64,000 bases of DNA from Paranoxybacillus sp035645275 (GTDB taxonomy: Bacteria; Bacillota; Bacilli; Bacillales; Anoxybacillaceae), in the NCBI GenBank assembly GCA_035645275.1, contig DASQMX010000026.1, positions 434,001 through 498,000 of the forward strand. The letters run 5' to 3'. Shown here piece after piece: positions 51,577-62,100 of this stretch; positions within the stretch are counted from its first letter, which is position 1, and each line of letters starts with the position of its first letter. Made by a program: the position numbers and the translations under genes. The notes below the pieces were generated by a model. The model had not been told where the DNA came from, made no database searches, and saw only the letters and a list, made by a program, of their open reading frames with translations.

Positions 51577-52701
51577 TTATTCCGACACTTTTTTGTTTTC
51601 ATAAATCTGCAATAACTCTTGTACGGCTTTCGTTACAGAGAGCGTGCCGGAAATTACACTATTTTCAATCATCGGCAGCTTTTCTTTAATTTGCGGATGC
51701 GAGAAAAAGCTCGATTCTAGATAGTCTTTAATCATCGAGTAAATCCAGTCTTTCAGCTGGTTTCGCCGGCGCATCTCAAACACGCCTGATTTTTTCGTCG
51801 TCTCCACAAACTTTTTAATCACTTGCCAAATTTCTGGAATTCCGTCCCCTAACAACGCGGAACATGTATAAGCTTTCGTTTCCCATCCTGGCGTTGCCGG
51901 ACGCAAGTAGTGGAGAAACTGATTGTATTCTTCTTTTGCCGCCAAAGCTTTTGGTTTATTATCTCCGTCCGCTTTATTAATAACAACCGCATCGGTCAGT
52001 TCCATAATTCCTTTTTTCATGCCCTGAAGTTCGTCTCCTGCTCCTGTCAGCGCTAGAAGCATGAAAAAGTCAACCATGCTGCGAACAACGAATTCGCTTT
52101 GCCCGACACCAACCGTTTCAATCAAAATGACATCGTAACCTGCCGCTTCACATAAAAGCATCGTTTCCCGCGTTTTACGATGGACGCCGCCAAGTGTACC
52201 GCCGGATGGAGACGGCCGAATAAATGCCCGAGGGTCGCGCGACAAATTTTCCATTCTTGTTTTATCGCCAAGAATGCTCCCGCCTGTGATGGAGCTGCTC
52301 GGGTCTACCGCAAGAACGGCAACGCGATGGCCGTTCTCGCATAAAAATTTTCCGAACGCTTCGATAAACGTGCTTTTTCCCGCACCGGGCACGCCGGTAA
52401 TCCCGATGCGAATCGATTTGCCGACATGTGGCAGCAACTTGTTTAAAATTTGCTGCGCTATTTCCATATGTTTGGCGGCGTTGCTTTCGACAAGTGTAAT
52501 CGCCTGCGCTAAAATCGTGCGGTCGTTGTTTAATACCCCTTCAACATACTCGGCAACAGACCGTTCTTTCCTTTTGACAAACCGCTTTCTACCAGATGAG
52601 GAAACAGAGGGTTCATCATTTTTTTTGACATACGTTGTCGCAAACTCTTTTGCTTCTTCTTCCGGAACCCACTCTGGACGGTATGTTCGCTCATTGTTCA
52701 T
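51577..52701 (-). CDS. meaB: Methylmalonyl-CoA mutase-associated GTPase MeaB
   Basis: 374-residue G3E-family GTPase that loads and protects the adenosylcobalamin cofactor of methylmalonyl-CoA mutase. P-loop GVPGAGKSTFIEAF, switch region DPSSSITGGSILGDKTRM, VETVGVGQSE (DxxG equivalent) and NKADGDN. Overlaps mutB by 4 bp. Confidence 0.95.
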   Translation of the reverse strand: MNNERTYRPEWVPEEEAKEFATTYVKKNDEPSVSSSGRKRFVKRKERSVAEYVEGVLNNDRTILAQAITLVESNAAKHMEIAQQILNKLLPHVGKSIRIGITGVPGAGKSTFIEAFGKFLCENGHRVAVLAVDPSSSITGGSILGDKTRMENLSRDPRAFIRPSPSGGTLGGVHRKTRETMLLCEAAGYDVILIETVGVGQSEFVVRSMVDFFMLLALTGAGDELQGMKKGIMELTDAVVINKADGDNKPKALAAKEEYNQFLHYLRPATPGWETKAYTCSALLGDGIPEIWQVIKKFVETTKKSGVFEMRRRNQLKDWIYSMIKDYLESSFFSHPQIKEKLPMIENSVISGTLSVTKAVQELLQIYENKKVSE

Positions 52702-54893
52702 TGGTTCACTTCCTCATAGCCGAGGCGTTTATAAATTTCCTCCAGCACTTTTTCCGCCGCTCTTGGAATGACTGTTCCTGGACCGAAAATCGCCGAAGCG
52801 CCATGTTCATATAAAAACTCGTAATCTTGCGGCGGAATCACCCCACCAACAACGACGACGATATCTTCGCGACCTAATTTGCGCAATTCTTCGACAAGCT
52901 GCGGCAATAATGTTTTATGACCAGCAGCAAGGGAGCTTATCCCGACAACATGAACGTCATTTTCAACGGCTTGACGCGCTGTTTCTTCCGGTGTTTGGAA
53001 CAGCGGGCCAATATCGACATCAAAACCTAAATCCGCGAATGCTGTTGCAATGACTTTCGCGCCGCGGTCATGACCATCTTGCCCCATTTTCGCAATCATA
53101 ATGCGCGGTCTGCGCCCTTCTAGCTCATAAAATTCGTCTGTCATTTTCTTGACGTGCTCGATTTCTTCCTCATTTGTGAATTCAGAACTATACACGCCGC
53201 TAATCGAGCGAATAACAGCTTTATGACGTTTTGCCACTTTTTCAATCGCATAGGAAATTTCCCCTAATGTCGCCCGAGCGCGAGCGGCTTGTACGGCAAG
53301 TTCTAATAAGTTTCCTTCTCCTATTTCTGTCGCTTTTGTAATCGCATCTAACGTTTCCTGTACTTTCTGTTCGTCCCGGGAAGCACGAAGTTGTTTTAAC
53401 TTTTCGATTTGGCGGAGACGTACAGCTGTGTTATCGACTTCAAGAATATCAATTGTGTCTTCTTTTTCCGGGCGGTATTTGTTCACGCCGATAATCGTCT
53501 CAGCGCCGGAATCAATTTTCGCTTGCCGTCTAGCGGCCGCTTCTTCAATGCGCATTTTCGGAAGCCCTGTTTCAATCGCTTTTGCCATACCGCCTAAACT
53601 TTCGATTTCTTCAATATGTTTCCACGCCCGGTTCATTAATTCATTCGTTAATGCTTCGACATAATAAGAGCCTGCCCATGGATCGATGACGTTACAAATT
53701 CCTGTTTCATCTTGTAAATAAAGCTGTGTATTGCGGGCAATTCTCGCTGAGAAGTCGGTCGGCAAGGCAATTGCCTCATCAAGTGCGTTCGTATGAAGCG
53801 ATTGAGTATGACCAAGCGCTGCCGCATGCGCTTCAATGCATGTACGCACAACGTTGTTGAACGGATCTTGTTCCGTTAAACTCCATCCCGATGTTTGTGA
53901 ATGTGTCCGCAATGCGAGCGATTTCGGATTTTTCGGGTTAAATGTTTTCATCATTTTCGCCCAAATGACGCGCGCCGCTCTCATTTTGGCGACTTCCATA
54001 AAATAGTTCATGCCGATCGCCCAGAAGAACGAAAGTCTTGGAGCAAACGAATCAATATCAATGCCTGCCTTCAATCCGGTACGGACATACTCCAGCCCAT
54101 CAGCAAGCGTATAAGCTAACTCGATATCCGCTGGTGCTCCCGCTTCCTGCATATGGTAACCAGAAATACTGATGCTGTTGAACTTTGGCATGTATTTAGA
54201 CGTGTATTCAAAAATGTCCGCAATAATGCGCATCGATGTTTCCGGCGGATAAATATACGTATTGCGCACCATGTATTCTTTTAAAATATCATTTTGGATG
54301 GTACCTGAAAGCTTATCTTGCGTCACGCCTTGCTCTTCGGCTGTGACGATATAAAACGCCATAATCGGCAACACAGCGCCATTCATCGTCATCGAAACCG
54401 ACATTTGGTCAAGCGGAATGCCGTCAAACAAAATTTTCATATCTAAAATCGAGTCGATGGCTACGCCCGCTTTTCCAACATCGCCGACAACGCGCGGGTG
54501 ATCGGAGTCATAACCGCGATGCGTCGCAAGGTCAAAGGCGACAGAAAGACCTTTTTGTCCCATTGCTAAGTTGCGGCGATAAAACGCGTTACTTTCTTCC
54601 GCTGTGGAAAATCCGGCATATTGACGAATCGTCCATGGCCGATTGACATACATCGATGGATACGGACCGCGCAAATATGGCGGAATGCCCGGCATATAAT
54701 CAAGAAAATCAAGCCCTTCTATATCTTTTTTCGTATATAAAGGCTTAATCGCAATTTGCTCGTTTGTTTGGAAAAGAAGGTCGTCGATAGAAGCCTTTAA
54801 TTTTTCTTCAATCGCTTGTTTCCATTGCTGCTCGTCTACTTTTTCGCTCGGCACATGCAAAGAAATGTTCGTAAAATCGACCTTTCTACTCAT
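52698..54893 (-). CDS. mutB: Methylmalonyl-CoA mutase, large (catalytic) subunit
   Basis: 731 residues. Converts (R)-methylmalonyl-CoA to succinyl-CoA using adenosylcobalamin. The TIM barrel carries RPWTIRQYAGFSTAEESN, HTNALDEAIALPTDFSARIARNTQ; the C-terminal B12 domain has MGQDGHDRGAKVIA (lower-axial His), SSLAAGHKTLLP and VVVGGVIPPQDY. All B12-binding motifs intact. Overlaps mutA by 8 bp. Confidence 0.97.
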   Translation of the reverse strand: MSRKVDFTNISLHVPSEKVDEQQWKQAIEEKLKASIDDLLFQTNEQIAIKPLYTKKDIEGLDFLDYMPGIPPYLRGPYPSMYVNRPWTIRQYAGFSTAEESNAFYRRNLAMGQKGLSVAFDLATHRGYDSDHPRVVGDVGKAGVAIDSILDMKILFDGIPLDQMSVSMTMNGAVLPIMAFYIVTAEEQGVTQDKLSGTIQNDILKEYMVRNTYIYPPETSMRIIADIFEYTSKYMPKFNSISISGYHMQEAGAPADIELAYTLADGLEYVRTGLKAGIDIDSFAPRLSFFWAIGMNYFMEVAKMRAARVIWAKMMKTFNPKNPKSLALRTHSQTSGWSLTEQDPFNNVVRTCIEAHAAALGHTQSLHTNALDEAIALPTDFSARIARNTQLYLQDETGICNVIDPWAGSYYVEALTNELMNRAWKHIEEIESLGGMAKAIETGLPKMRIEEAAARRQAKIDSGAETIIGVNKYRPEKEDTIDILEVDNTAVRLRQIEKLKQLRASRDEQKVQETLDAITKATEIGEGNLLELAVQAARARATLGEISYAIEKVAKRHKAVIRSISGVYSSEFTNEEEIEHVKKMTDEFYELEGRRPRIMIAKMGQDGHDRGAKVIATAFADLGFDVDIGPLFQTPEETARQAVENDVHVVGISSLAAGHKTLLPQLVEELRKLGREDIVVVVGGVIPPQDYEFLYEHGASAIFGPGTVIPRAAEKVLEEIYKRLGYEEVNQ

Positions 54894-56934
54894 CGAGAGC
54901 CACCCCCATGTCTTTCATAAACTCTGCCAGCGTCTCATAGCAATTCGAATCGATATGAATAAAGCCGGCGATCCCTGCTTGGACAAATGTTTCTTCGACT
55001 TCTGGAGCTTGTTTTCCCGCAACATACAGCTTCAGATGTGGATTTGCTTTTTTCAGTTCCCCTGCAATCGTCGGAACGGTTTCAACGTAACTTTCGTCCG
55101 ATCCGCAAATGATATAATGCGTACCTTTGGAGGAAAGCGCTCCTTGCACAGCTTCTTCTGCTGATATATAGCCGTTATTTTTCACGACTTCAAAACCGCC
55201 GGCTTCAAAAAAACCGGTAATAAAGTCGGCTCTTGTTTTATGATTCGGGATGGCACCAAGATTAATTAATATCACTTTCGGACGGCTGCCGTGCTTTTCG
55301 AAATGGGCTTCAGACGCTTTTCGCAGCTTTTCAAACGGTTCGGCTAAGCGCCATTGCTGAATTGGTTCAATTTGAACGGACAGACTGTCTTCTGCTAATG
55401 CCTTTTTAATTTCCTGAGCGGTCGCTCGGCGCGCAACCATCGAAATGGCTGTTTGTACAAATTGTTTCTCGCTGAATCCCGCTTTTAATTGTTCTACATT
55501 CTCTTCATTTAATGGTAATTCAGAAAATGTAACGGTATGTTCGTTCGCTTCTGTTCTTTGAACCGGTGGTTCTGCCAAGTTGGCATAAAAATTTGTGCCG
55601 ACAATTTTCTCTTTGCGCATCTTTACATTTTTCTTTCGTAATTCAGCCACTTTTTCCACTTCCGCCTGAACAAATCCTTCTTCAAGTGCTTTGACAATTC
55701 CGCCCTTGGCTTCGATTTGCTGGAACAGCTTCCATGCTTCTTCTGCTAACTGCGCCGTTAACGATTCAACATAATACGAACCGCCAGCCGGGTCAATCAC
55801 TTTTCCTAAATGGGATTCTTCAAGAAGAATGAGCTGTGTATTGCGGGCAATTCTGCGCGAAAACTCATCCGCCTGCTGAATCGCTTCATCGAACGGTGAG
55901 ACATGAAGGCTGTTCGCTCCGCCAACGGTTGCCGCAAACGCTTCCGCTGTCGCGCGAAGCATATTCACATATGGATCATATACCGTTTTTGTAAAATGGG
56001 ATGTACGCGCATGAATGGACATTTTTTGCGACTCTTCATTACCGCCAAATGCTTGCACAATGTTTGTCCACACAAGACGTGCCGTGCGAAGTTTCGCAAT
56101 TTCCATAAAGAAATTCGCCCCAATGGCAAACGAAAAGCTGATGCACTGCGCTGCCTCATCAATCGTTAAGCCGCGGTTTAAACATTCATTTAAATATTCT
56201 ACCGCCGTTGCAAATGCAAACGCTAATTCCTGCACCGCATTCGCTCCGCCATTATGATACGGTTCACTATGAACAATCATCGTTTTTAAGTTCGGCATAT
56301 GCTCTTTCGCCCATGCAGTAATATCTGCCATTACGTCATATAATGTCGTTAAAGAAGATGACAATTGTCCTTTTTCCGCAAGAGAGGCAAGCGGATCCAT
56401 CCCGATCGTGCCCCGCACTCTTTCTAGTGGAATTTGCTGTTTTTGCAAATAAGCCGCAAACAGCGCAAGAAACGCCAGAGAACTCTCGCCTGCATCCACC
56501 CGAAGCGAGTAGTCCCCAAGAGAAATTCCCGAAAACATTTCTTCGATCTCTTCTAACGAAGTTACTGAAAACCCAAGCTTGTCCAACACAAGATGGATTT
56601 CTGTCTGTCCTCTTTCTAAATCATGCTTGATAATTTCATTCCATTCCTTGGCACTGTTCGCAGATAATTCTTGGCTCACAGCCCACGGCTCACCAATATA
56701 ACCGTTCGCTTCTATCCCACGCACGTAGCCAGAGAACCCTGGATATTGTTCAATATGTTCTAGTGATTCGATATCCTCGCGTGTATAAATCGGTTTAATG
56801 CGTAAATTTTCGTACGTAGTCGAGTATAACTTTTCAATCGGCTTACCTTTTAATGATTTTTCTACCTCTTGTTTCCATTCCTCATAACTTGGAAGCGGAA
56901 ACGACTGGTTTTTCATCGTGGAAATATCCGTCAC
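54886..56934 (-). CDS. mutA: Methylmalonyl-CoA mutase, small subunit
   Basis: 682-residue partner of MutB. The barrel aligns with MutB but the C-terminal B12-like domain has lost the DxHxxG motif (NLGAIPNHKTRADF at that position), as usual for the non-catalytic subunit. Starts MTDISTMKNQSFP. First gene of the mutA-mutB-meaB operon, so cofactor chaperone and mutase are made together. Confidence 0.95.
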   Translation of the reverse strand: MTDISTMKNQSFPLPSYEEWKQEVEKSLKGKPIEKLYSTTYENLRIKPIYTREDIESLEHIEQYPGFSGYVRGIEANGYIGEPWAVSQELSANSAKEWNEIIKHDLERGQTEIHLVLDKLGFSVTSLEEIEEMFSGISLGDYSLRVDAGESSLAFLALFAAYLQKQQIPLERVRGTIGMDPLASLAEKGQLSSSLTTLYDVMADITAWAKEHMPNLKTMIVHSEPYHNGGANAVQELAFAFATAVEYLNECLNRGLTIDEAAQCISFSFAIGANFFMEIAKLRTARLVWTNIVQAFGGNEESQKMSIHARTSHFTKTVYDPYVNMLRATAEAFAATVGGANSLHVSPFDEAIQQADEFSRRIARNTQLILLEESHLGKVIDPAGGSYYVESLTAQLAEEAWKLFQQIEAKGGIVKALEEGFVQAEVEKVAELRKKNVKMRKEKIVGTNFYANLAEPPVQRTEANEHTVTFSELPLNEENVEQLKAGFSEKQFVQTAISMVARRATAQEIKKALAEDSLSVQIEPIQQWRLAEPFEKLRKASEAHFEKHGSRPKVILINLGAIPNHKTRADFITGFFEAGGFEVVKNNGYISAEEAVQGALSSKGTHYIICGSDESYVETVPTIAGELKKANPHLKLYVAGKQAPEVEETFVQAGIAGFIHIDSNCYETLAEFMKDMGVALDE

Positions 56935-57032
56935 GAATCGTCCCTCCCCTTATGTACCGAAGTTAATTTCTCCCATCCTTTTTCAAAGAAATCGCTTACT
57001 TTCGGATTTTTAAAAATATTCTCTATAAGTTT

Positions 57033-57061
57033 ATTGTAGTACATCTATATCGTTCTAGCAA
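57033..57061 (-). promoter_or_regulatory. Sigma-A promoter of mutA-mutB-meaB
   Basis: Minus strand TTGCTA, exactly 17 bp, TACAAT, about 100 bp upstream of mutA. Confidence 0.55.
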
Positions 57062-57074
57062 CGAACAAAACGAA

Positions 57075-57086
57075 TGAAAGCTTTCA
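57075..57086. promoter_or_regulatory. Perfect 12-bp palindrome upstream of the mutA promoter
   Basis: TGAAAGCTTTCA, 13 bp upstream of the -35. It resembles half-sites of cre but lacks the central CG pair; may be an operator. Confidence 0.3.
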
Positions 57087-57159
57087 GACAGATTTTTCTT
57101 TTAATCGATCTAAAATGAGAAGAAAGAAAAACAACCATGACTAGCTGAAAAAATTGAAA

Positions 57160-57184
57160 AGGACTACTCTTTTCGGAGTAGCCC
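57160..57184 (-). terminator. Terminator of the MaoC-like gene
   Basis: Stem GGGCTACTC / GAGTAGTCC, with the T-run on the minus strand. Confidence 0.6.
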
Positions 57185-57219
57185 AAGCTGTGATCGAGCC
57201 AGAATAAGCCCTGTTCGAT

Positions 57220-57597
57220 TCAGTCCCGAATGATTCCGCGGCTTGTTCCCACTAAAACTTCCTTTCCATGTTGATTTCGATAGACAATTTTCATGGCTAC
57301 TTTTTTGTATCCTTCCATCGGCATAACTTCGGTAATCGTTAGTTCACAAGTAATCGTATCGCCTGTGAAAACGGGTCTAATGTATTCGAAGTTCATGTCT
57401 CGCGCAATATAATTCAAATCCCCACCGATTTTTGTGCCAATACTAGCGGTAAATAAGCCATGTACCATGAGACGCCCCTTTTCATCTCGCTCCATATGAT
57501 GTCTTCCTTTGTCTCCTGATAGCTGTGCAAATTGCAACGTTTCTTCCTCAGTAAACGTTCTTTCCCAAGTCAATACGTCTCCCGCTTTGATATCCAC
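57220..57597 (-). CDS. MaoC-like hot-dog-fold hydratase
   Basis: 125 residues from the GTG at 57597, which has a perfect GGAGGT 6 bp upstream (a longer reading would include this ribosome site). Hydratase motif FAQLSGDKGRHHM (family: D-x4-H) followed by MVHGLFTASIGTKI. Members hydrate enoyl-CoA or accept hydroxyacyl groups. Single gene; substrate unknown. Confidence 0.85.
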   Translation of the reverse strand: MDIKAGDVLTWERTFTEEETLQFAQLSGDKGRHHMERDEKGRLMVHGLFTASIGTKIGGDLNYIARDMNFEYIRPVFTGDTITCELTITEVMPMEGYKKVAMKIVYRNQHGKEVLVGTSRGIIRD

Positions 57598-57782
57598 AAA
57601 ATTACCTCCCATTCTCCAGGATGAAATATTTAAATTTTTATTATATTCTAACATATTATACTAAAATGGCTTTTTTAATAGAACCCCACTCCACATTCCT
57701 TTGAAGATAGGTAGCTGGTCAATCTCCAAACGTTCTTAAAAGAGTTCGATAACTCTCGAAAGAGGACATCACAAAAAATTAT

Positions 57783-59009
57783 TCAGTTGTTGTTTTTTTT
57801 CCGAGATGGCAAGTGAAACATGAGCCAAAAGCCACTTATAGAAAGTAGGATGATCAAACAAATCCAAGCCGCATAATAGCTACCTTGCCAATCTATTAAA
57901 AAGCCGAATAAAGCTGGAGATAATACAATCGCAAACTGATTTAAGGTTAATGCAAAACTTACCGTTAATCCTATTGCATCTTCCGGTGCCCTTTCTGAAA
58001 CTTCAACAATAAAAAGACTGAACCATCCGATTCCAAAAAAACCAAGCCATGCACATAAAAAGGCTGTTACCCGTATAGACCAATCATTAGACAAAAAAAG
58101 TAACATCATTAATCCTAAAATTGCACACCAGATAGAGATTGTTAATGGAATCGTGCGGTTTCCTTTCCAGATCCAATCACTAGCCCAAGCAATGACAACT
58201 CTTCCTATCATGCCTGCAATCAGAACAATACTTAGAATTTTTCCAGCAACCGAAAGTGAAATCGTCAGTTTTTCAGCTAAGAACACCATGAGATGTGCAA
58301 CTAATATCATTTGTAGTGAAATCATTGTTACACCCACTAAAAAAATAGGATGTAACTTTTTGTTTTTAAAAATAGTAATTAATCTTTCTTTAAAAGTATG
58401 ATTTGAATGATTGTTAATCTTAGTAATTGGTTGATCTCTATATAAAAGTGAGAATAAAATTCCTCCCAAGACAGCTAAAACCGTTTGAGTTAAAACGGCA
58501 AATGAGGAACCAAATCGTAAATAAACCCCTGGTAACATGGCAGCTGCTACCGCTCCACCTATAGGGATTCCAGTTTGCCTAATCCCCATTGCTAGACCTC
58601 TTTGCGATTTAGGAAACCATTTGATAATCACTTTACTTCCACCCGGTTGCGCAGTTCCGTACCAAACACCAACAACCCCCAAGATAATCACTAAGGATAG
58701 ATAGTTATTGGTAAACGAAGTAAGGAGCATCGTTAACCCTAACAATACAGAACCGATACCTATGAGCCACCTTTCACCATATTTATCAAGCGCATCGCCA
58801 ATAAAAAACATCGAAAAGATAGGTCCTAAGTGAACAGCAGAAACCAATACCCCTGTTTGAAATTGTGATAGTCCATAATCTTGTTGCCATAAAGCAGCTA
58901 AAGGAGCGACTCCATAGGTTACAAAAGTAGCTGAAGCTTGCGAATATGTTGCAAGAGCTAGCACTAACCATTTATAACCTTTCTTTTCAAGTAAATCCAT
59001 ACGGTTCAT
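57783..59009 (-). CDS. Major facilitator superfamily transporter
   Basis: 408 residues with twelve predicted membrane helices, the MFS motif A-type loop GDALDKYGERWLIGIG (between helices 2 and 3) and a Pro/Gly-rich RQTGIPIGGAVAAAMLPG. Resembles the OFA/monocarboxylate and nitrate-like MFS branches; substrate unknown. GGAG 9 bp before the ATG. Confidence 0.85.
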   Translation of the reverse strand: MNRMDLLEKKGYKWLVLALATYSQASATFVTYGVAPLAALWQQDYGLSQFQTGVLVSAVHLGPIFSMFFIGDALDKYGERWLIGIGSVLLGLTMLLTSFTNNYLSLVIILGVVGVWYGTAQPGGSKVIIKWFPKSQRGLAMGIRQTGIPIGGAVAAAMLPGVYLRFGSSFAVLTQTVLAVLGGILFSLLYRDQPITKINNHSNHTFKERLITIFKNKKLHPIFLVGVTMISLQMILVAHLMVFLAEKLTISLSVAGKILSIVLIAGMIGRVVIAWASDWIWKGNRTIPLTISIWCAILGLMMLLFLSNDWSIRVTAFLCAWLGFFGIGWFSLFIVEVSERAPEDAIGLTVSFALTLNQFAIVLSPALFGFLIDWQGSYYAAWICLIILLSISGFWLMFHLPSRKKNNN

Positions 59010-59129
59010 CCCTTATTACTCCTTTGTTGAAATGAAATGGAGACTTGTGTAAAACACAAGCCCCCGTCATACTTATATTCGTTAAATGATAATTTGAGTT
59101 ATGCTGTTGAAATATTAAAACATTGTCTA

Positions 59130-62100
59130 TTATTTTACTTCTACTGCTATATCCCCTGGTAACCACTCGTGTCTGACTAACATGATGAGTTTTTCTGCAT
59201 GAACCGGTACTTCAAATGTTAATAACACTTTTGCTTTCCCAGGGCTTTTGATATGCACCTTATCTTCCCAGTTTTCATTCTCAATGATTTTTATATCTTT
59301 TACTTGATATTCATTTCCTTGATTATTCATCATTCGATAACTGTGCGGTTTAAACACAAACCTTTCATCTTCACTTTTTAATTTAAGAGTGACGGGAATT
59401 GTAATAAATTCCATCCCTTCATTCGGTTTTGGTATATGAGTAGGCGATGGTACTTTATGACCAAATGTAAGAGCATCTGCACCATTATTAAAGACATGCG
59501 ATTCCCCAAGTTTTAACGTTTTATAAGCTGAATCTATATAGCTTTGGATACTATTAGAATGATTTCCTTTGTTATCATTACTTTCCTTTTCCGACTGCTC
59601 TTCTATTTCATCCTCTGTAGCGAATGTTTCAATGACAGCCCCTTTTGTTCCTTCTACCTTCTCTCGTTTTTCTGAAGCAGAATTTGAATGCTTGATATCA
59701 GGAATCGCACTCGCTAACAAAGAAAGAATTCCGATAAATAAAGCTGCTCCGGCAACACTAAAGACATACTTAAAGCGTTTTTCCGTCTTTTGTGTGTTTT
59801 TAAATGAACCTTGAATTCCCTGATATGGTAAAATTTTGACAGCTTTCTCTGCCGGGAGAATCGCGCCAATCACTCCCGTTAATATTGGAATTAATATCGT
59901 TCCCATAAAGAAAGGCAAGTGCTCGAACGGAATTTCTCTATATATCCTCCACACCAATAATGTCGCAAATCCCAATCCTAAAAGTCCGGCAATGAAACCG
60001 CTAAAGGCTCCTTCTAGTAAGACAAGCAAACGAACATGTTTATTTTGCCATCCGACCGCCTTTAAAACGGCAATTTCCGGCTGGCGTTCAGAAATGTTTT
60101 GCCAGATGATTTCCGCAGTCGTTAACATCGCGATTAAAAGCGCAACCGCCATTGCTATGTAATGCATTGTGCCTACTTCCATCGCTACATATTGACCGAG
60201 CCAAGTGGCATACATGACCCCTTTTAGACGGAACGTTACAAATAAAAAGAAGATGAATAAGCTTGTCGGCAAGGCAATAGCTAAAATGGATAAAACACTG
60301 CGTTTCCATTTTACATATAAATAATTCAAGCTCATCATGAATAAAGATTGCGTTCGCAGGAAACGATATGTTCTTGTCGATACTTCTCCCGTTCTCATTG
60401 CTTCATAAGGTTGAATATTCCGCACTAACACTGCTGGAACGAAGGCACCAAACCAATAGATGATTAAGCCAAATACTCCAATCAATAATACTCTCCAGCC
60501 AGACGTTTGAATGTCATTCGTTACATAAATAAAACCAAGAATAAGCCAGCTGACAGCAGAAACAAACAAACCAATGACAGTAGCTTCAATAAAGAGAAGT
60601 TTTGATAACTGATAAGGCCTCCATCCTAGCGAAAGAAGGACGGCAAACTCTTTTCTACGGGCATACATCATCATGAGATTGGAAGAAAATACGTAAACAA
60701 TCGCAACGAGAATGACACTTGCGATAACGCCTGACAACCCGATTTTCGCTTCTTTAAAAATCGAAACGGAAGAACCGAGTTTAATCCATGGCTGCTCAAT
60801 CCAGCCTAAGCTCGTTTTTCCTTCAATACCAGGAATATGTGTCAAAGCCGGTTGGGGAGAAGAGCCTAAAGTAATGTCCGTTATTAAACCTGTCGATTGC
60901 TCAATCCGTTTGGCTACATCTCGGAGAATGGACTCACTTTCATTTGTCAGCTTGTCGACACCTTTGACTTTAATCCGAATCGCAGCTATCGGTTTTTCTC
61001 CTAGTATCGCTTTAGCAGCCTCAAGCGTTGTTAGCATTAACGGCGGTTTCGTCAAAAATCCATAAGGATTATTGAGCGGCTTCATTTCTACTGTTGGATT
61101 TACAGGTTTTTCGTTAGAATCTAACACCCACTTTGCTTTCGATGGAAAATACGTTTCCATCGGAAGTTCGGTTAACGGATCTTTCGAAATGTTTAATTTT
61201 TGCGGATCAAATACACCTTTAAAATCGAGTCGCAATCTCGGCCACCCGGATGCTTCTTCACTAAACATCGTGACCGGTCGATACGCTTGTTTCATTGGAA
61301 GATTAGAATGTTCAGGAATGGTATAAGGTTTCACTTGGTAGGCAAAAGGCCAACGTTCTGGAAACGGACTTGTAACAGGTTCATAATGAACAGGTGAAGG
61401 TTTTAAAGCCATCCAAACGCTTTCGTCCAAAACCGTTTCCCCATTGTTATTTGCATGAAGAATGCTTTCAACAATTTTTCGATGTGCTTCTTGCGAGGAG
61501 AAGATATATCGTTCTTTTGTAATCCCTTTTTGTTTTTCTAAATATTTTTCCCCTCCATTTTCTTTTACTTTTTCCATTGTCGCTGCTTGCTGGGCACCTT
61601 GAAAAGGTAAATTCAGCTTTTCGATTGTAAATGTCATTTGGCTATCTACAAACTCTCGGTTACTGACAATGACAGGAATTGTTGTTTCAATACTTCCTAC
61701 ATCGTTCTCCATTTGAACAACTTGATCCCCTTCGTTAAAAAAACGGCTCGTACGAGTTTGAATCATCGTTTGATCTAGTCCAATGAGTTTCGATTCCGCC
61801 TCAGGATCAATGCCTGCGAGCAAAATTTCTGTTCCGTAAGAGAGCTCTCCGGAAAATTGGGTTACCCCATATTCCTTCCCTGTACCAGTTGGCTTCCAAG
61901 CACCAATCGTAAAGTAAAATGCCCCTTGCTCTTTCTCTTTTGCAAGACCTGTATTTGTCTTTTCAGTTAAGCGCAAGCGATAGACTCCCGGTTCTAACAG
62001 ATTTAATTTTTTTAGTGTAATCGTATTATTGACGTACCCCAGCATCGCAATCGGTGCGGCAACATCAATTTCTTCCATTGATTTAATTTTTTCATACTGT

